Source: Natronorubrum texcoconense (GTDB taxonomy: Archaea; Halobacteriota; Halobacteria; Halobacteriales; Natrialbaceae). From it: 64,000 nt of DNA. Where the stretch lies: positions 1 to 64,000 of the forward strand of contig NZ_FNFE01000009.1 of assembly GCF_900100335.1 (NCBI RefSeq), read 5' to 3'. How positions within the stretch are numbered: position 1 is the stretch's first letter; every line of letters starts with the position of its first letter. The position numbers and the translations under genes are program-made. Under the pieces are notes generated by a model that was given only the letters and a program-made list of their open reading frames with translations, searched no databases and had not been told where the DNA came from. Shown piece by piece: positions 52,544 to 62,180 of this stretch.

Positions 52544-52771
52544 ATGAAACCGGTTTGCTACTGCAGTCGCTGCGGCGACGAAATCTCGCGAACCGCCGAG
52601 GAGTGTCCACACTGCGGCTATCATCCCCAGTCGATCGCGTGGCGGTTCGGCGCGGGTGCGCTCATCTTCGGCGCCGCGACGACGCTCGTCTCTCCACCCG
52701 TGGGACTGCTCGGCGTCTTCGTCGGGATCACCGCGCTCGGCGGGAGCTACTTGCTGTCGCCGGCGGAGTGA
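52544..52771 (+). CDS. Zinc-ribbon membrane protein
   Basis: 75 residues. Two Cys pairs, YCSRCGDEI and CPHCGYHP, make an N-terminal zinc ribbon of the zinc_ribbon_2 kind. Two short helices (AGALIFGAATTLV and LGVFVGITALGGSYLL) follow. Haloarchaea encode many such proteins; function unknown. ATG 52544. Confidence 0.75.
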   Translation: MKPVCYCSRCGDEISRTAEECPHCGYHPQSIAWRFGAGALIFGAATTLVSPPVGLLGVFVGITALGGSYLLSPAE

Positions 52772-52803
52772 CGCTCGCTCGAGCGCGGCCCCTCGAGGCC
52801 GAC

Positions 52804-54012
52804 TCACCCGCCGATGATCATCGCCAACAGCTGATAGAGTCCGTACCCCACGACGATCGAACTCCCGAGCGTCAGCAGCCAAAACGTGATCGTAAAGCCG
52901 ATCTTCCGCCTCGAGACGCCGGCCGAGCCCGCCGCGAGCCCGCCGCCGATGACCCCCGAGAGGATGATGTTGTTGAGCGAGATCGGAATCCCGAGCGCGA
53001 TTGCAAGCTGTGCGATGATAAAGCCCGGCACGAGCGCCGCGATCGACCGCCGAACGCCGAGCTGGGCGTACTCCCTCGAAGTCGCCTGCAGCAGTCGCGG
53101 CGCGGCCATCCAGGCCCCGGCGAGGATGCCGGTCGCGCCGATCGCGAGCAGGACGATCCCCGGCAGGCCGAGTTCGATCCGGAAGAGGTTCTCGAGCGGG
53201 CCGGTCGCGAGGCCGACCTGCGAGCCGCCCGAGGAGAAGGCGACGATGCCGCCCAGCACGAGCAGAAACGACTGAATGCCGCTCTCGACGGAGACGAGGA
53301 CGCGTTGTCGGACCCAGTAGAACGCGAGAGCACCGACGACGATCGTGACCAGAACTGTTCCGAGATCGACGCCGCCCGCGAGCGTCGGTCCGCCGCCGAA
53401 CAGCCGGGAAACGAACCGCGCGAGACTCCCCTGATCGGCGGCCGGATCGGGGATGACCCCCAATCGGATGTTGGCGACGATGGCCCCGACGACCCCAGCG
53501 AGCAACGGGACGCCGACGGTTTCGGGGACGTCGTCGCGCCGCAACAAAATCGCTGTCACGTACGCCAGCCCGCCGGACATGATCGGAACCATCAGCCAGA
53601 ATGTCCCGAGTCGCTGGTACGTTGCCATCGCGGGGTCGCCGCCCAGCGAGAGGCCGACGCCGATCATCGCACCCGTCGTCGCGAACGCCGCGGGGATCGG
53701 ATACCGCGTGTAGATGCCGACCGCCATGAACGTCGCCGCCGTCAGCAGACCTGCAGTAGCCGCGAGCGGCGTGATCGCCACGCCGTCGATGAGGTCTGCG
53801 CCGACCGTCTCCGAGATGCTCCCACCCTGCATGAGCGCGCCGGCGGCCGCGAGCAGGCCGATGACGAACGCGGCCCGCATCGTCGAGATCGCGTTCGCGC
53901 CGATCGCGGGCGCGAAGGGTGGCGAGTTGCTGTTCGCCCCGAGTACCCACGCCATGAACAGACAGGTGAGGATGGCGGTCCCGACGAGTACGGCGAACGA
54001 CAGTGCGACCAT
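52804..54012 (-). CDS. PiT family inorganic phosphate transporter
   Basis: 402 residues from ATG 54012, with about ten membrane helices. The PiT signature is seen near both ends: WVLGANSNSPPFAPAIGANA in the first helix pair and GIPISLNNIILSGVIGGGLA in the second half; both carry the GANS/LNN-type motifs of the phosphate site. It likely imports phosphate with Na+ or H+. The longer frame upstream is not coding in character. No PhoU gene is adjacent. Confidence 0.88.
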   Translation of the reverse strand: MVALSFAVLVGTAILTCLFMAWVLGANSNSPPFAPAIGANAISTMRAAFVIGLLAAAGALMQGGSISETVGADLIDGVAITPLAATAGLLTAATFMAVGIYTRYPIPAAFATTGAMIGVGLSLGGDPAMATYQRLGTFWLMVPIMSGGLAYVTAILLRRDDVPETVGVPLLAGVVGAIVANIRLGVIPDPAADQGSLARFVSRLFGGGPTLAGGVDLGTVLVTIVVGALAFYWVRQRVLVSVESGIQSFLLVLGGIVAFSSGGSQVGLATGPLENLFRIELGLPGIVLLAIGATGILAGAWMAAPRLLQATSREYAQLGVRRSIAALVPGFIIAQLAIALGIPISLNNIILSGVIGGGLAAGSAGVSRRKIGFTITFWLLTLGSSIVVGYGLYQLLAMIIGG

Positions 54013-54138
54013 TCCGTCTCTCACTGTTCTACGACGGACCGGAAAAGCGTTCCCTCGGTCGACTCGTGGGCCGACTCGTTCGCTAGCCACCGACTGTGGT
54101 CCGGAAGCGGTATGTCCCAGACGCTCGAACCGTCGGGT

Positions 54139-54384
54139 ATGAGAGTCGAGTTCGACGAAAACACCTGTATCGGCATGTATCAGTGCGTGGCTGAGTGGGA
54201 CGCCTTCGAGAAGGACAAAGCGAGCGGGAAAGCGGTCCTCGAGGACAGCGAGGAGGTCGAAGACGGGGTCTTCGCCCGCGAGGTTCCCAAGGACGCGGAA
54301 CTCGACGCGAAGTTCGCCGCGCGAACCTGTCCCGTCGACGCGATCAGGATCTACGACGACGACGGCGAGCAAATCATCCCCTAA
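54139..54384 (+). CDS. Cytochrome P450-type ferredoxin
   Basis: 81 residues from ATG 54139 (or 90 from ATG 54112). Three Cys in a C-x5-C...CPVDA pattern: CIGMYQC at residues 10-16 and TCPVDAI around 64. This spacing is typical of small single-cluster ferredoxins (3Fe-4S or 4Fe-4S) that reduce cytochromes P450 in actinobacteria and haloarchaea. It is next to remnants of a P450 gene (54595-54906) and of a bat-type regulator (54419-54610), so it is probably the orphaned partner of a lost P450. It may now serve another enzyme. Confidence 0.85.
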   Translation: MRVEFDENTCIGMYQCVAEWDAFEKDKASGKAVLEDSEEVEDGVFAREVPKDAELDAKFAARTCPVDAIRIYDDDGEQIIP

Positions 54385-54418
54385 TTCTCGAGTCGACCGT
54401 CCGTGGTTTTCCGCGCCG

Positions 54419-54610
54419 TTACCGTCGCAACGCCACGTCCACCAGCCTCGATTCGACCGTCCGGAGCAGGGTCGACGCCGCGCTCTCCGAGCAGGCTAAC
54501 GCCGACGCGACTTCCTCGAGCGACCCGTTGCGCGGAACGTCGTAGTAGCCGCATTCTCGAGCCGTTTCCATCGCTTCGAACTGTCGAGCGGTGAGTCTCC
54601 CCGCGAACGT
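54419..54610 (-). pseudogene. Remnant of a bat-type HTH regulator (C-terminus only)
   Basis: On the minus strand a frame ends at TAA 54421-54419. Its last ~60 codons read RLTARQFEAMETARECGYYD, then DVPRNGSLEEVASALACSES, then STLLRTVESRLVDVALRR, which is the C-terminal HTH-10 domain of bacterio-opsin-activator-like regulators. Upstream of this the frame loses similarity, and the DNA reads instead as a P450 fragment on the other strand. The sensor part of the regulator and its start are missing. Confidence 0.7.
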
Positions 54611-54906
54611 TTCGACCCGAGCGCTGGCTCGCAGACGAACTCGGGGACGGATCCGAAACCGAGCGGACGGACGACGGTCGAACGCTCGAGTCCGACTCCG
54701 ACCGACCCGAGTACACTCATTTCCCGTTCGACGGCGGCCCGCGTCACTGTCCGGGTATGCGATTCGCGATGGCCGAACTCAAACTCGCGCTCGCGACGAT
54801 CGCCCGCCACGTCGAATTCGACCGTGTCAGCGACTCGCTCGAGCCGTCCGTCGGGATCACGTTCGATTCCCGGACCGCTCGAAGTTCGCGTCCGAACGTG
54901 AGCTGA
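54595..54906 (+). pseudogene. Remnant of a cytochrome P450 (C-terminus only)
   Basis: A plus-strand frame without stops reads TFRPERWLADELGDGS, then RPEYTHFPFDGGPRHCPGMR, then FAMAELKLALATIARHVEFD and SDSLEPSVGITF, ending at TGA 54904-54906. It has the P450 meander motif FRPERW and the heme-binding loop FPFDGGPRHCPG with its Cys ligand. The first ~330 residues of a P450, including helices I and K (ExxR), are absent. The fragment cannot make a working enzyme. Confidence 0.8.
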
Positions 54907-54960
54907 CTGCAGGGCTCGAGCGCTCGATCTGCCGTGAAAAAACGCGAGTCGGAGCAACGA

Positions 54961-55875
54961 TTACGAAATCTTGTCGTACTGCTCGGAGAGCTTCTCGGCG
55001 GCCTCGCCGAGCTGGTCGCGCTCGAACTCCGAGAGGTCCCACTCGACGACCTCTTCGATGCCGTTCGAGCCGAGCTTACACGGGACGCCGAAGGCGGTGT
55101 CCTCGTGGCCGTACTCACCCTCGAGCGGGACGCTGCAGGGGAGCACCTCGCCGGTGTCTCGCAGGACCGCTTCGACGATGTGGCCGACGCCGGTCGCCGG
55201 CCCCCACTCCGTGGCGCCCTTCTTTTCGATGACGTTCATCGCCGAGGTCTGGAGCTCCTCGAGCAGTTCCTCCTTCTCCTCGTCGGTGAACTCGAGGTCC
55301 TGGCCGTCGACGCGGACCTTCGAGAAGACGGGCACCTGGGCGTCGCCGTGCTCGCCGAGGATGGTCGCGTCGACGTTCTGGACGGGCACGTCGAAGCGCT
55401 GGGCGATGACGTACCGGAAGCGAGCGGAGTCGAGTCGACCGCCGAAGCCGACCACTTGCTCGCGAGCCCGGTCGCCGGCCTCGTAGAGGTGACGGTTGAG
55501 CAGATCGACGGGGTTCGACGTCGTGACGGTGACGAAGTCGTCGTTGTGCTCCGCGAGCGAGGAGCCGATATCCTCCATGATCGGCGCGTTGTCGCCCGCG
55601 AGGTCGATACGCGTCTGGCCCGGCTGGCGCGGAATGCCGGCCGTGATGACGACGACGTCCGATCCCGCCGTATCCTCGTAGTCGCCCTGCCGGATCGTCG
55701 TGTTCGAATCGTAGGCCACCCCGTGGTTGGTGTCCGCAGCCTGTCCGATCGTCGTATCCTCCTGATCCGGAATGTCGACGAAGACGAGTTCGTCCGCGAT
55801 ATCCCGAAGTGCGATGTTGTAGCCTGCGGCGGCCCCGACCGTCCCGGCCGCGCCGACCACGCTAACTTTCGTCAT
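54961..55875 (-). CDS. mdh: Malate dehydrogenase
   Basis: Oxidises malate to oxaloacetate in the citric acid cycle. 304 residues from ATG 55875. LDH-like fold: [19 protein letters not shown] (NAD loop), [30 protein letters not shown] (substrate Arg loop), [19 protein letters not shown] and [20 protein letters not shown] with the catalytic His. This is the halophilic tetrameric MDH type known from Haloarcula. Its Arg in PRQPGQTR selects malate over lactate. Confidence 0.95.
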   Translation of the reverse strand: MTKVSVVGAAGTVGAAAGYNIALRDIADELVFVDIPDQEDTTIGQAADTNHGVAYDSNTTIRQGDYEDTAGSDVVVITAGIPRQPGQTRIDLAGDNAPIMEDIGSSLAEHNDDFVTVTTSNPVDLLNRHLYEAGDRAREQVVGFGGRLDSARFRYVIAQRFDVPVQNVDATILGEHGDAQVPVFSKVRVDGQDLEFTDEEKEELLEELQTSAMNVIEKKGATEWGPATGVGHIVEAVLRDTGEVLPCSVPLEGEYGHEDTAFGVPCKLGSNGIEEVVEWDLSEFERDQLGEAAEKLSEQYDKIS

Positions 55876-56128
55876 ACCACGTAATGATCCACCGTCCCAC
55901 GCGTTAAATCCGTCGAAAACTCCTCCTTCGAACGATCTGACGAGAATTATGTCGACAGCTGTCGAACTCATTTCGATGCGCAGCAATCGTCGGCAAAATA
56001 CCACGTTTCGGCGTGAATACCGCCATCGGAGGCCGAAACGTCGACGATCGTTTCGTCTCGAGCCCGACGATTCGTCGAGACCACTCGAGACCGAACCGAT
56101 CATTGTCCGCGCCCGCAGTCACTCCCGT

Positions 56129-56593
56129 ATGCGAGTCAGCGTCATCGGCGGCGGAGCGATCACCGACGAACAGACGGCCCGCGCCGAAGCCGTCGGCCGC
56201 GAACTCGCCGCTCGCGGCCACACGGTCGTCTGTGGCGGCCGCGGTGGAACGATGGAAGCCGTCTGTCGCGGCGCGAAAACCGAGGGCGGAACGACGATCG
56301 GAATTTTGCCCGGCGACCGTCCCGGTGACGCGAACGAGTACGTCGACGTCCCGATTGCGACCGGACTGGGCCACGCCCGGAACGCGCTCGTCCCGCTGAA
56401 CGGCGACGCGGTTATCGCGCTCACCGGCGGCGTCGGCACGCTCACCGAAATCGGCTTCGCGGGCATCTACGACCGTCCCGTAGTCGGCCTCGAGACCCAC
56501 GACGTCTCCGAGATCGGAATCGACCTCGTGACCGTCGACAGTCCCGAAGCGGCCGTCGACGCCGTCGAGGCCGCGCTCGAGGGCGAGCCCTGA
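56129..56593 (+). CDS. TIGR00725/LOG-like Rossmann-fold nucleotide-binding protein
   Basis: 154 residues from ATG 56129. It starts MRVSVIGGGAITDEQTARAE and contains VVCGGRGGTMEAVCRGAKTE, GILPGDRPGDANEYVDVPIA and IALTGGVGTLTEIGFAG; GGRGGxM and GGxGTxxE are the family loops of the SMF/DprA-LOG group. Related proteins hydrolyse cytokinin-like nucleotide monophosphates or bind molybdopterin-type ligands; no ligand is assigned here. It is divergent from mdh. Confidence 0.88.
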   Translation: MRVSVIGGGAITDEQTARAEAVGRELAARGHTVVCGGRGGTMEAVCRGAKTEGGTTIGILPGDRPGDANEYVDVPIATGLGHARNALVPLNGDAVIALTGGVGTLTEIGFAGIYDRPVVGLETHDVSEIGIDLVTVDSPEAAVDAVEAALEGEP

Positions 56594-56653
56594 GCGCCGG
56601 TGGCAGGACCCGAACCCGGAACCGTCTTTTTCAGCGCGCGTGTCGAGTGCCGT

Positions 56654-57082
56654 ATGGCCGACGCCGACGACACCGACCCGTACCACATTCGCGAGGAACT
56701 CCCCGACCCCGAGACGTTCGCCGCGTTACGCGAGGCCGCGGGGATGCCGCCGCGCTCGCTCGAGGGGGTCGAACGCGGCCTCCCGAACTCGCTGTACGGC
56801 GTCGTGGTGGTCCACGAGCCGACCGACGAACCCGTCGGGATGGGCCGAATCGTCGGCGACGGCGGCACCGTCTACCAGATCTCGGATATGGCGGTTCACC
56901 CGGACCACCAGCGACGGGGGCTCGGGACGCGGATCATGACCGCTCTCGAGGACTATATCAACGAAACGGCGCCGTCGCAGGCGTACGTGAACCTGATCGC
57001 CGACGTCGACGGCTTCTACGAGGGGTTCGGCTACGAACCGGTCCGACCCGATTCGAAGGGGCTGTACCGGCGTACGGAGTGA
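56654..57082 (+). CDS. GNAT family N-acetyltransferase
   Basis: 142 residues from ATG 56654. Acetyl-CoA site QISDMAVHPDHQRRGLGTRI with the Q/R-x2-G-x-G/A loop, then GFGYEPVRPDSKGLYRR near the end. The N-terminal PDPETFAALREAAGMPPRSL is common in small GNATs related to YhbS/YjdJ. Substrate unknown. Starts 60 bp after the TIGR00725-type stop, so they may share a transcript. Confidence 0.9.
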   Translation: MADADDTDPYHIREELPDPETFAALREAAGMPPRSLEGVERGLPNSLYGVVVVHEPTDEPVGMGRIVGDGGTVYQISDMAVHPDHQRRGLGTRIMTALEDYINETAPSQAYVNLIADVDGFYEGFGYEPVRPDSKGLYRRTE

Positions 57083-57173
57083 GCTACCGCGGACTCGAGT
57101 GGCGATCGCTCGGCGCGTTCTCGACGCGCGACCGTTCGCAGCTTTTTCGACGTTCCACTCCCTCTAGACGAGC

Positions 57174-57887
57174 ATGAGCGACTTCGACAAGGAAGCCGAA
57201 CGCGAGAAACTCCGGGAGAAGTACGAGCGCGACGAACGCGAGCGGGAGGCGACCCAGCGCATGAGCGACCTGCTGCTCAAAGGAGCCACGATGACGAACG
57301 CCCACTGTGGCACCTGCGGCGACCCGCTCTTTCAGGAGGACGGTACCACGTTCTGTCCGAGCTGTCACGGGAATCCCGACGCCGTTCAGGGGACGGAGCT
57401 CGAGGCCCAGCCGGCCGACGAGGCTGCCGAAGAGGGCCGTACCGAAGCCAACCAGCAAGCGGGTTCCGCACCTAATCGCGCACCACAGAGTCCGGACGAC
57501 GAAGGGGCTGACGAGACGGCCGTTGACAGGAGTCCAGCGGTCGATTCGGCTGCCGCCCGCGGGCACGACCCAGTCGATTCAGGCGCACAAGATGACTCGA
57601 GCCCTGAGATCGGTTCCACTCCCGACCCCGCGGTCGACTCGAGCACCGGGGACGAGCCGCGGCCCGAGACCCCGTCGCCGACCCCCTCACCTCGGTCGTT
57701 CGAGGGCCGTCGCCCGGCCGCCGATTCCTCGCCGGCCGACGGTGATCTCGAGTCCGCCCACGCCTCGCTCGTGCAGTCCCTCGAGAAGTTCGCCCGTAAG
57801 GCCGCCGAGACCGACGATCCGCGCTACGCGAAGGAGTGTCTCGAGGCCGCTCGCGAGGCGAGCGAGACGCTCGAGACGTTGCGGTGA
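57174..57887 (+). CDS. Autoantigen p27 (Sjogren/scleroderma) family protein
   Basis: 237 residues. The N-terminal helix DKEAEREKLREKYERDEREREAT leads to SDLLLKGATMTNAHCGTCGD and FCPSCHGNPDAVQG, a zinc ribbon that defines the p27 family (ZNRD2). The rest is acidic, Pro/Asp/Ser-rich and disordered, ending in a helix (KFARKAAETDDPRYAKECLE). The eukaryotic relatives are involved in RNA/DNA-level processes, but archaeal function is unknown. Confidence 0.88.
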   Translation: MSDFDKEAEREKLREKYERDEREREATQRMSDLLLKGATMTNAHCGTCGDPLFQEDGTTFCPSCHGNPDAVQGTELEAQPADEAAEEGRTEANQQAGSAPNRAPQSPDDEGADETAVDRSPAVDSAAARGHDPVDSGAQDDSSPEIGSTPDPAVDSSTGDEPRPETPSPTPSPRSFEGRRPAADSSPADGDLESAHASLVQSLEKFARKAAETDDPRYAKECLEAAREASETLETLR

Positions 57888-57912
57888 GCGGTGGATGATC
57901 GTCCGGTAGCCG

Positions 57913-59502
57913 TTAGAAGTCGGGCGGCTGGATCTCTTTCGGCTCGTTGTCGCCGCAGCCGTGCTCGTACAGCTGTGAGGTGCGGGTGTCTCGGTTCTCG
58001 TGATCGTCGATGGTGTCGTAGGTGATGTCCTCGTAGACGACGTACATGTTGACGTGCGTCAGTTCGACGCCGTACTCCTCCTCCCACGTCTCACAGAGGT
58101 GATCGGCGAGGATCGGCGGCACGTCGTTGTCGTTGAATCCGCCGCTGCGGACGCTGTTCATGTAGAATCGGTAGCGGTAGGTGTCGTACTGGGTGTGGAG
58201 CTCTTCGGACGGCCGCTCGTAGGTTAACGGCCGATCGTTGTAGACGTCGATCCGATCACCGTCCGCGGTCTCGGCGGGGAAGACGTAGTAGCGGTCCGTC
58301 GTCCGCGGGTTCGGCGCGAAGACGCTCCAGTTGGGTTGATCGACGCCGAAACTCGAGGCCACGTCGTCGACCCGCTCCTCGGGCGTCGAGTTCCCGTCGA
58401 TGAGCGCGACGGCCGGGATGTACGACAGAATCGACAGCAGGACGAGCGAGCCGAGGACGACGCCGAGGGTGACGCTGTAGGCGCCGGTCCGGATCTGGTC
58501 CAGCGACGGCGCGGTCACGCGCGGGTACGGGACGGCGGCGGCGACCGACTCGAGTCTGGTTCGGGGTCCGGTGAGTCGGTCAGTGTCGAAGTCGACGAGT
58601 GCGGCGACGGCCTTCAGATCGTCCCAGAACTGCGCCTGCAGGAACAACAGCAGGCCGGCCATCGCGACGTAGGGGAACGCCCCGATGCGGACCGTGAGGA
58701 TGAACGAGGCGTGGCCGCCCGCGAACAGCGCGACGAGGAACATGCGCTTTCGCCCGACCAGCACGAGCAACAGCCACGAGAACATGAGCATGTAGTACCA
58801 CATGTAGCTGCCCAGCTCGAGCAACACCGGGAACTGTCGGGCGTAGCCCACGAAGAGGAACGTCATATCGTCGAGGCCCATGATCAGCGGCGTCGCCTCC
58901 CCGCTGGTCCACAGCTCGTTTTCGGACTTGTGGTACCAGTTGAGGAAGTACATGTAGACCATCTGGCAGAGGATCAGCGCGGACGCGACGCCGGCGACCG
59001 ACGGTCTGGGGTCGCGGCCGGCGTGAACGGCGTCGACGGACCAACGCTCGCCGAGTGGCAGGAAGATGGCCCAGAACAGCAGGAGCCGAAAGAGCGTGTC
59101 GGCGTAGCTCAACACCAGCGGGTTGTGGTGGTCGAGCGAGACGACGAACAGAAACGAGAGGATCGTCGCGATCCGGGTCTTGTAGCCGACGATCAGCTGG
59201 ACGGCGATTAGAATCTGGATCCCCATTAGAAGGGCGATCAGCGTCGGATCCGTCGTCAGGTGGTAGAACGAGAACGCGTTGTCCGCGCTCAACTCCATCG
59301 CGAGCGACCGCGGAACGACTCCCTCCTCGGTGTAGAAGTGCGTGAAGTTACGCGCCCGCAACAGCACGTCCGCGATGATGAGCAGCCCGACGAACACCCG
59401 AAAGACGGCCAGCGTCCGCGTGTCTATCCGGACACACTGGGCGACGTTTCGCTGCACTCGCCGTGCGAGCGTCTCGAGTCGGGGTCTCACGGAGCCCTCC
59501 AT
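57913..59502 (-). CDS. HTTM domain membrane protein
   Basis: 529 residues with about eight membrane helices in the first 370. The Horizontally Transferred TransMembrane (HTTM) domain is recognised by ARNFTHFYTEEGVVPRSLAM, then DNAFSFYHLTTDPTLI, LPLGERWSVDAVHAGRDPRP and QMVYMYFLNWYHKSENELWT. Vitamin K-dependent gamma-glutamyl carboxylases share it. The C-terminal ~140 residues are extracellular, including FAPNPRTTDRYYVFPAET. No carboxylase activity can be claimed. It is convergent with the p27-family gene. Confidence 0.85.
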   Translation of the reverse strand: MEGSVRPRLETLARRVQRNVAQCVRIDTRTLAVFRVFVGLLIIADVLLRARNFTHFYTEEGVVPRSLAMELSADNAFSFYHLTTDPTLIALLMGIQILIAVQLIVGYKTRIATILSFLFVVSLDHHNPLVLSYADTLFRLLLFWAIFLPLGERWSVDAVHAGRDPRPSVAGVASALILCQMVYMYFLNWYHKSENELWTSGEATPLIMGLDDMTFLFVGYARQFPVLLELGSYMWYYMLMFSWLLLVLVGRKRMFLVALFAGGHASFILTVRIGAFPYVAMAGLLLFLQAQFWDDLKAVAALVDFDTDRLTGPRTRLESVAAAVPYPRVTAPSLDQIRTGAYSVTLGVVLGSLVLLSILSYIPAVALIDGNSTPEERVDDVASSFGVDQPNWSVFAPNPRTTDRYYVFPAETADGDRIDVYNDRPLTYERPSEELHTQYDTYRYRFYMNSVRSGGFNDNDVPPILADHLCETWEEEYGVELTHVNMYVVYEDITYDTIDDHENRDTRTSQLYEHGCGDNEPKEIQPPDF

Positions 59503-59882
59503 TCGATACTAGATGTCAACAACGACGAAATAGTCGTTTCGGTCACGGTTCGTCGATCGACTCCGGACGAGGGGTGGGCGGATCTGGCAGGTGCATTGAC
59601 GGTCATCGTGAGGGCGTAGTGACGTCGTCCGCGAGACGGAACGGCTCCGATTCGTCGTAGAGTCGGGGTGGAGGGGACTGTCTCGGCCGTCGCGGACGAC
59701 GGTCGACGTCTGCTCGCAATCGAGAGGCATCCGGTATATGTTTTCTGTTCAGCACGACTCCGCTCGAGACCACTACGCTCGCTTCGGGTCGCGGCTCGAG
59801 TGTCGCCGAACGGCCGTAGGATCGCCACTCAGAGTCCGTATCGGCCGCTAAACGTTCGGAACTCGGAGCCACAAACCGGTGC
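59503..59882. other. Intergenic region, no gene recognised
   Basis: 380 bp between two genes on the minus strand. Frames in both directions are Arg/Ser-rich without motifs. AT-rich CCATTCGATACTAGATGTCA (59501-59520) overlaps the start of the HTTM gene, and ATCCGGTATATGTTTTCTGT (59729-59748) is another AT-rich patch; either may hold a promoter. Confidence 0.45.
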
Positions 59883-62009
59883 TCAGGAGAACCGGAGGAA
59901 CTGTCGGTCGTCGGCTCGCTCCTCGGTGGCCGGATACATCACGACGAAGTTCCCGTTCGTGAGGGTGGAGATGCTCTTCGGGAGCGTCTGCAGTCTCGGG
60001 TCCCACCCGATATCGTTCCGGCGTGCGCTCATGCAGACGACGAGGTCGTCCGAACGAACGTCGTCGCGGAGCGTCGCGAGCAGTTCGTCCCAGCCGTTCA
60101 GGTCGACGAACTCGCCGGGTGCGTCCGGCTCGACGAGACCGAACAGTCGCTGGCACTGCTCTCGGTTTCCGCCGATCACGAGTCCCCGAATCGGCGCGCC
60201 CGTCTGCTCGGAGATGAGCTTCACCGTGTGCAGCGCCTCGGAGAAGCCGTCGTTGTGGTCGATCCCAGGTGGGAGGACGAGGACGATTCGTCGAGTGGTG
60301 TTGAGCCGCTCTCGAACTCGACCGACCAGCGCTAGCTGGGTGGTTCGACTGAGCACCCGATCGATGGTGTGGCCGAACACCTGCTGGGTCCGCGAGCGAG
60401 CCCCGTCCCAGCCGATGACGAGCGTGGTGATCCGGTTCTCGACGGCCGAGTGGACGATGCCGGAGGCGATGTTGTGATTGACCCGAGTGTGTTCCTCGAT
60501 CGGGACTTCGGCACTCGAGGCGTAGGCCTCCATCTCGTCGAGCAGCGCCTCCGCTTTGGCGACTTTTGCCTCCGTTCGCGTGCTCGCGTCCGGACGGACG
60601 ACCGCGACGGTGTGGATCGGTTCGTCGTCGCGCTCGCTGCGGATCGTAAACGCCAGATCCAGTAGCGACTCCTTGTACTTCGAACTCGCCGAGACGGGGA
60701 CGAGGATTCGCTGTCGCGTATCGCTCGGATCGTACTCCTCGTGTTCGCGTGCGCGAACGAGTGCGCCGCCGGCGCGTTCGACGAGCGCCGGACTGACCAG
60801 ACTCACCACGAGGATCATCAGTACGACGGCGTTGATCATGTTCTGATCGAAGCCGGGAACGCCCGCCTCGAAGCCGATCTGAACGATCGCGAGCGCGGCG
60901 GCGGCCTGGCCGACCGAGAGACCGAACATGCCGAGCACCTGGTCGCGGTCGTAGCCGTAGACTCGCCCCGTCGCCCACGCGGCGGCGTACTTCGTCGCGA
61001 AGACCATCACGATCAGCGAGCCCGCGATCACGAGCGTTCCGGTCCCCTCGAGCACCACTCTCGCGTCGACGAGCATCCCCACGGAGAGCAGGAAGAAGGG
61101 GATAAACAGCGCGTTACCGACGAACTCGATGCGGTTCATCAGCGGCCCCGACTCGGGGATCAACCGATTGAGCGCGAGACCGGCGAGGAACGCCCCGATG
61201 ATGTGTTCGACGCCGACGAGTTCGGCGAGGAAGGCGCAGATGAAGAGGACGGCCATCACGAACAGGAACTCGAAGTAGCTCTCCTCGCCGTGGATGCGGA
61301 AAAACCAGCGTCCGAGTCGGGGCACGAGCAGCCAGATCCCGACGAAAAAGAGCGTCAGTCCGACGCCGAGTTGCAGCCAGAAGGCGGCGTCTAAGGCCCC
61401 GTCGACGGACGCGATCACGACCGCGAGCACGAGAAGGGCGAGCGTATCGGTCAGGATCGTGCCGCCGATCGTCGCGGTCATCGCCTCGTCCGTCGCGATG
61501 CCGAGACGGTTAACGACGGGGTAGGCGAGCAGCGTGTGGGAGGCGAAGATGGCCGCGAACAGCGACGCCGCGGCAACCGTTAGATCCAGCAGGTAGACGC
61601 CGACTACCGTTCCGATAGCCTGCGGAATAACGAACGAAAACAGCCCGAAGACGATGCTCCGATCCTTGTACTCGATGAACTGGTTGAGGTTGATCTCGAG
61701 GCCCGCGATGAACATCAGGTAGATCAGCCCGACCTCGCCGAGCAACTGGATCGTCGCGTCTCGCTCGAGCAGGTGGGCGCCGTTCGGGCCGATCGCCGCC
61801 CCGATCAAGATGACGCCGACGATTCCGGGGAGTCGGTAGCGTTTGAGGACGAGCGGCGCGACGAGGAAGATCACCATCGCGAGCCCGAAGATGAGCACGG
61901 GGTCGTCGAACGGCGGGGTCAGCGACGGGCCGGTCGCCAGCGGCGTCGCTGTCTCCGCGGTCGTCGTCGACTGCATCGACGAGGCTCCTCTCAGGTTGGC
62001 TCCGTTCAT
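59883..62009 (-). CDS. Cation:proton antiporter with C-terminal Usp-like domains
   Basis: 708 residues from ATG 62009; ATG 61976 ([12 protein letters not shown]) is also plausible. The first ~400 residues are a CPA2/KefB-type transporter of about twelve helices: [60 protein letters not shown] and [20 protein letters not shown]. The C-terminal ~300 residues hold two Usp-like Rossmann units ([20 protein letters not shown] and [20 protein letters not shown]), which probably regulate transport by nucleotide binding. Likely exchanges Na+ or K+ for H+. Confidence 0.9.
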   Translation of the reverse strand: MNGANLRGASSMQSTTTAETATPLATGPSLTPPFDDPVLIFGLAMVIFLVAPLVLKRYRLPGIVGVILIGAAIGPNGAHLLERDATIQLLGEVGLIYLMFIAGLEINLNQFIEYKDRSIVFGLFSFVIPQAIGTVVGVYLLDLTVAAASLFAAIFASHTLLAYPVVNRLGIATDEAMTATIGGTILTDTLALLVLAVVIASVDGALDAAFWLQLGVGLTLFFVGIWLLVPRLGRWFFRIHGEESYFEFLFVMAVLFICAFLAELVGVEHIIGAFLAGLALNRLIPESGPLMNRIEFVGNALFIPFFLLSVGMLVDARVVLEGTGTLVIAGSLIVMVFATKYAAAWATGRVYGYDRDQVLGMFGLSVGQAAAALAIVQIGFEAGVPGFDQNMINAVVLMILVVSLVSPALVERAGGALVRAREHEEYDPSDTRQRILVPVSASSKYKESLLDLAFTIRSERDDEPIHTVAVVRPDASTRTEAKVAKAEALLDEMEAYASSAEVPIEEHTRVNHNIASGIVHSAVENRITTLVIGWDGARSRTQQVFGHTIDRVLSRTTQLALVGRVRERLNTTRRIVLVLPPGIDHNDGFSEALHTVKLISEQTGAPIRGLVIGGNREQCQRLFGLVEPDAPGEFVDLNGWDELLATLRDDVRSDDLVVCMSARRNDIGWDPRLQTLPKSISTLTNGNFVVMYPATEERADDRQFLRFS

Positions 62010-62180
62010 CCCGTCACTGTCGCTCGGTCGCCGTGAGGTCTCACTGGATGCACTCGCTGAACGTCGTAGAGTCTGTCACTGGGCGCCCTCGATGATCGTC
62101 TCTCGTTCCGATCGCCTTTCAGTAGTTCGTGGAAACAGCCAGCCGCTCGAGCCGTAATGAGTCAGTACTTCGGCTGTCGA

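Noticed and set aside
52555-54384. 609-codon plus-strand frame covering the phosphate transporter
   Set aside because: Asp/Arg-rich shadow opposite the PiT gene; only its last 81 codons, the ferredoxin, are real.
54595-54906. Short functional protein from the P450 fragment
   Set aside because: It retains the heme loop but lacks the ExxR helix and oxygen-binding helix, so it cannot fold as a P450; it is listed as a pseudogene.
59487-59828. 113-codon minus-strand frame upstream of the HTTM gene
   Set aside because: Ser/Arg-rich with no motifs, and it overlaps the HTTM start; treated as non-coding.
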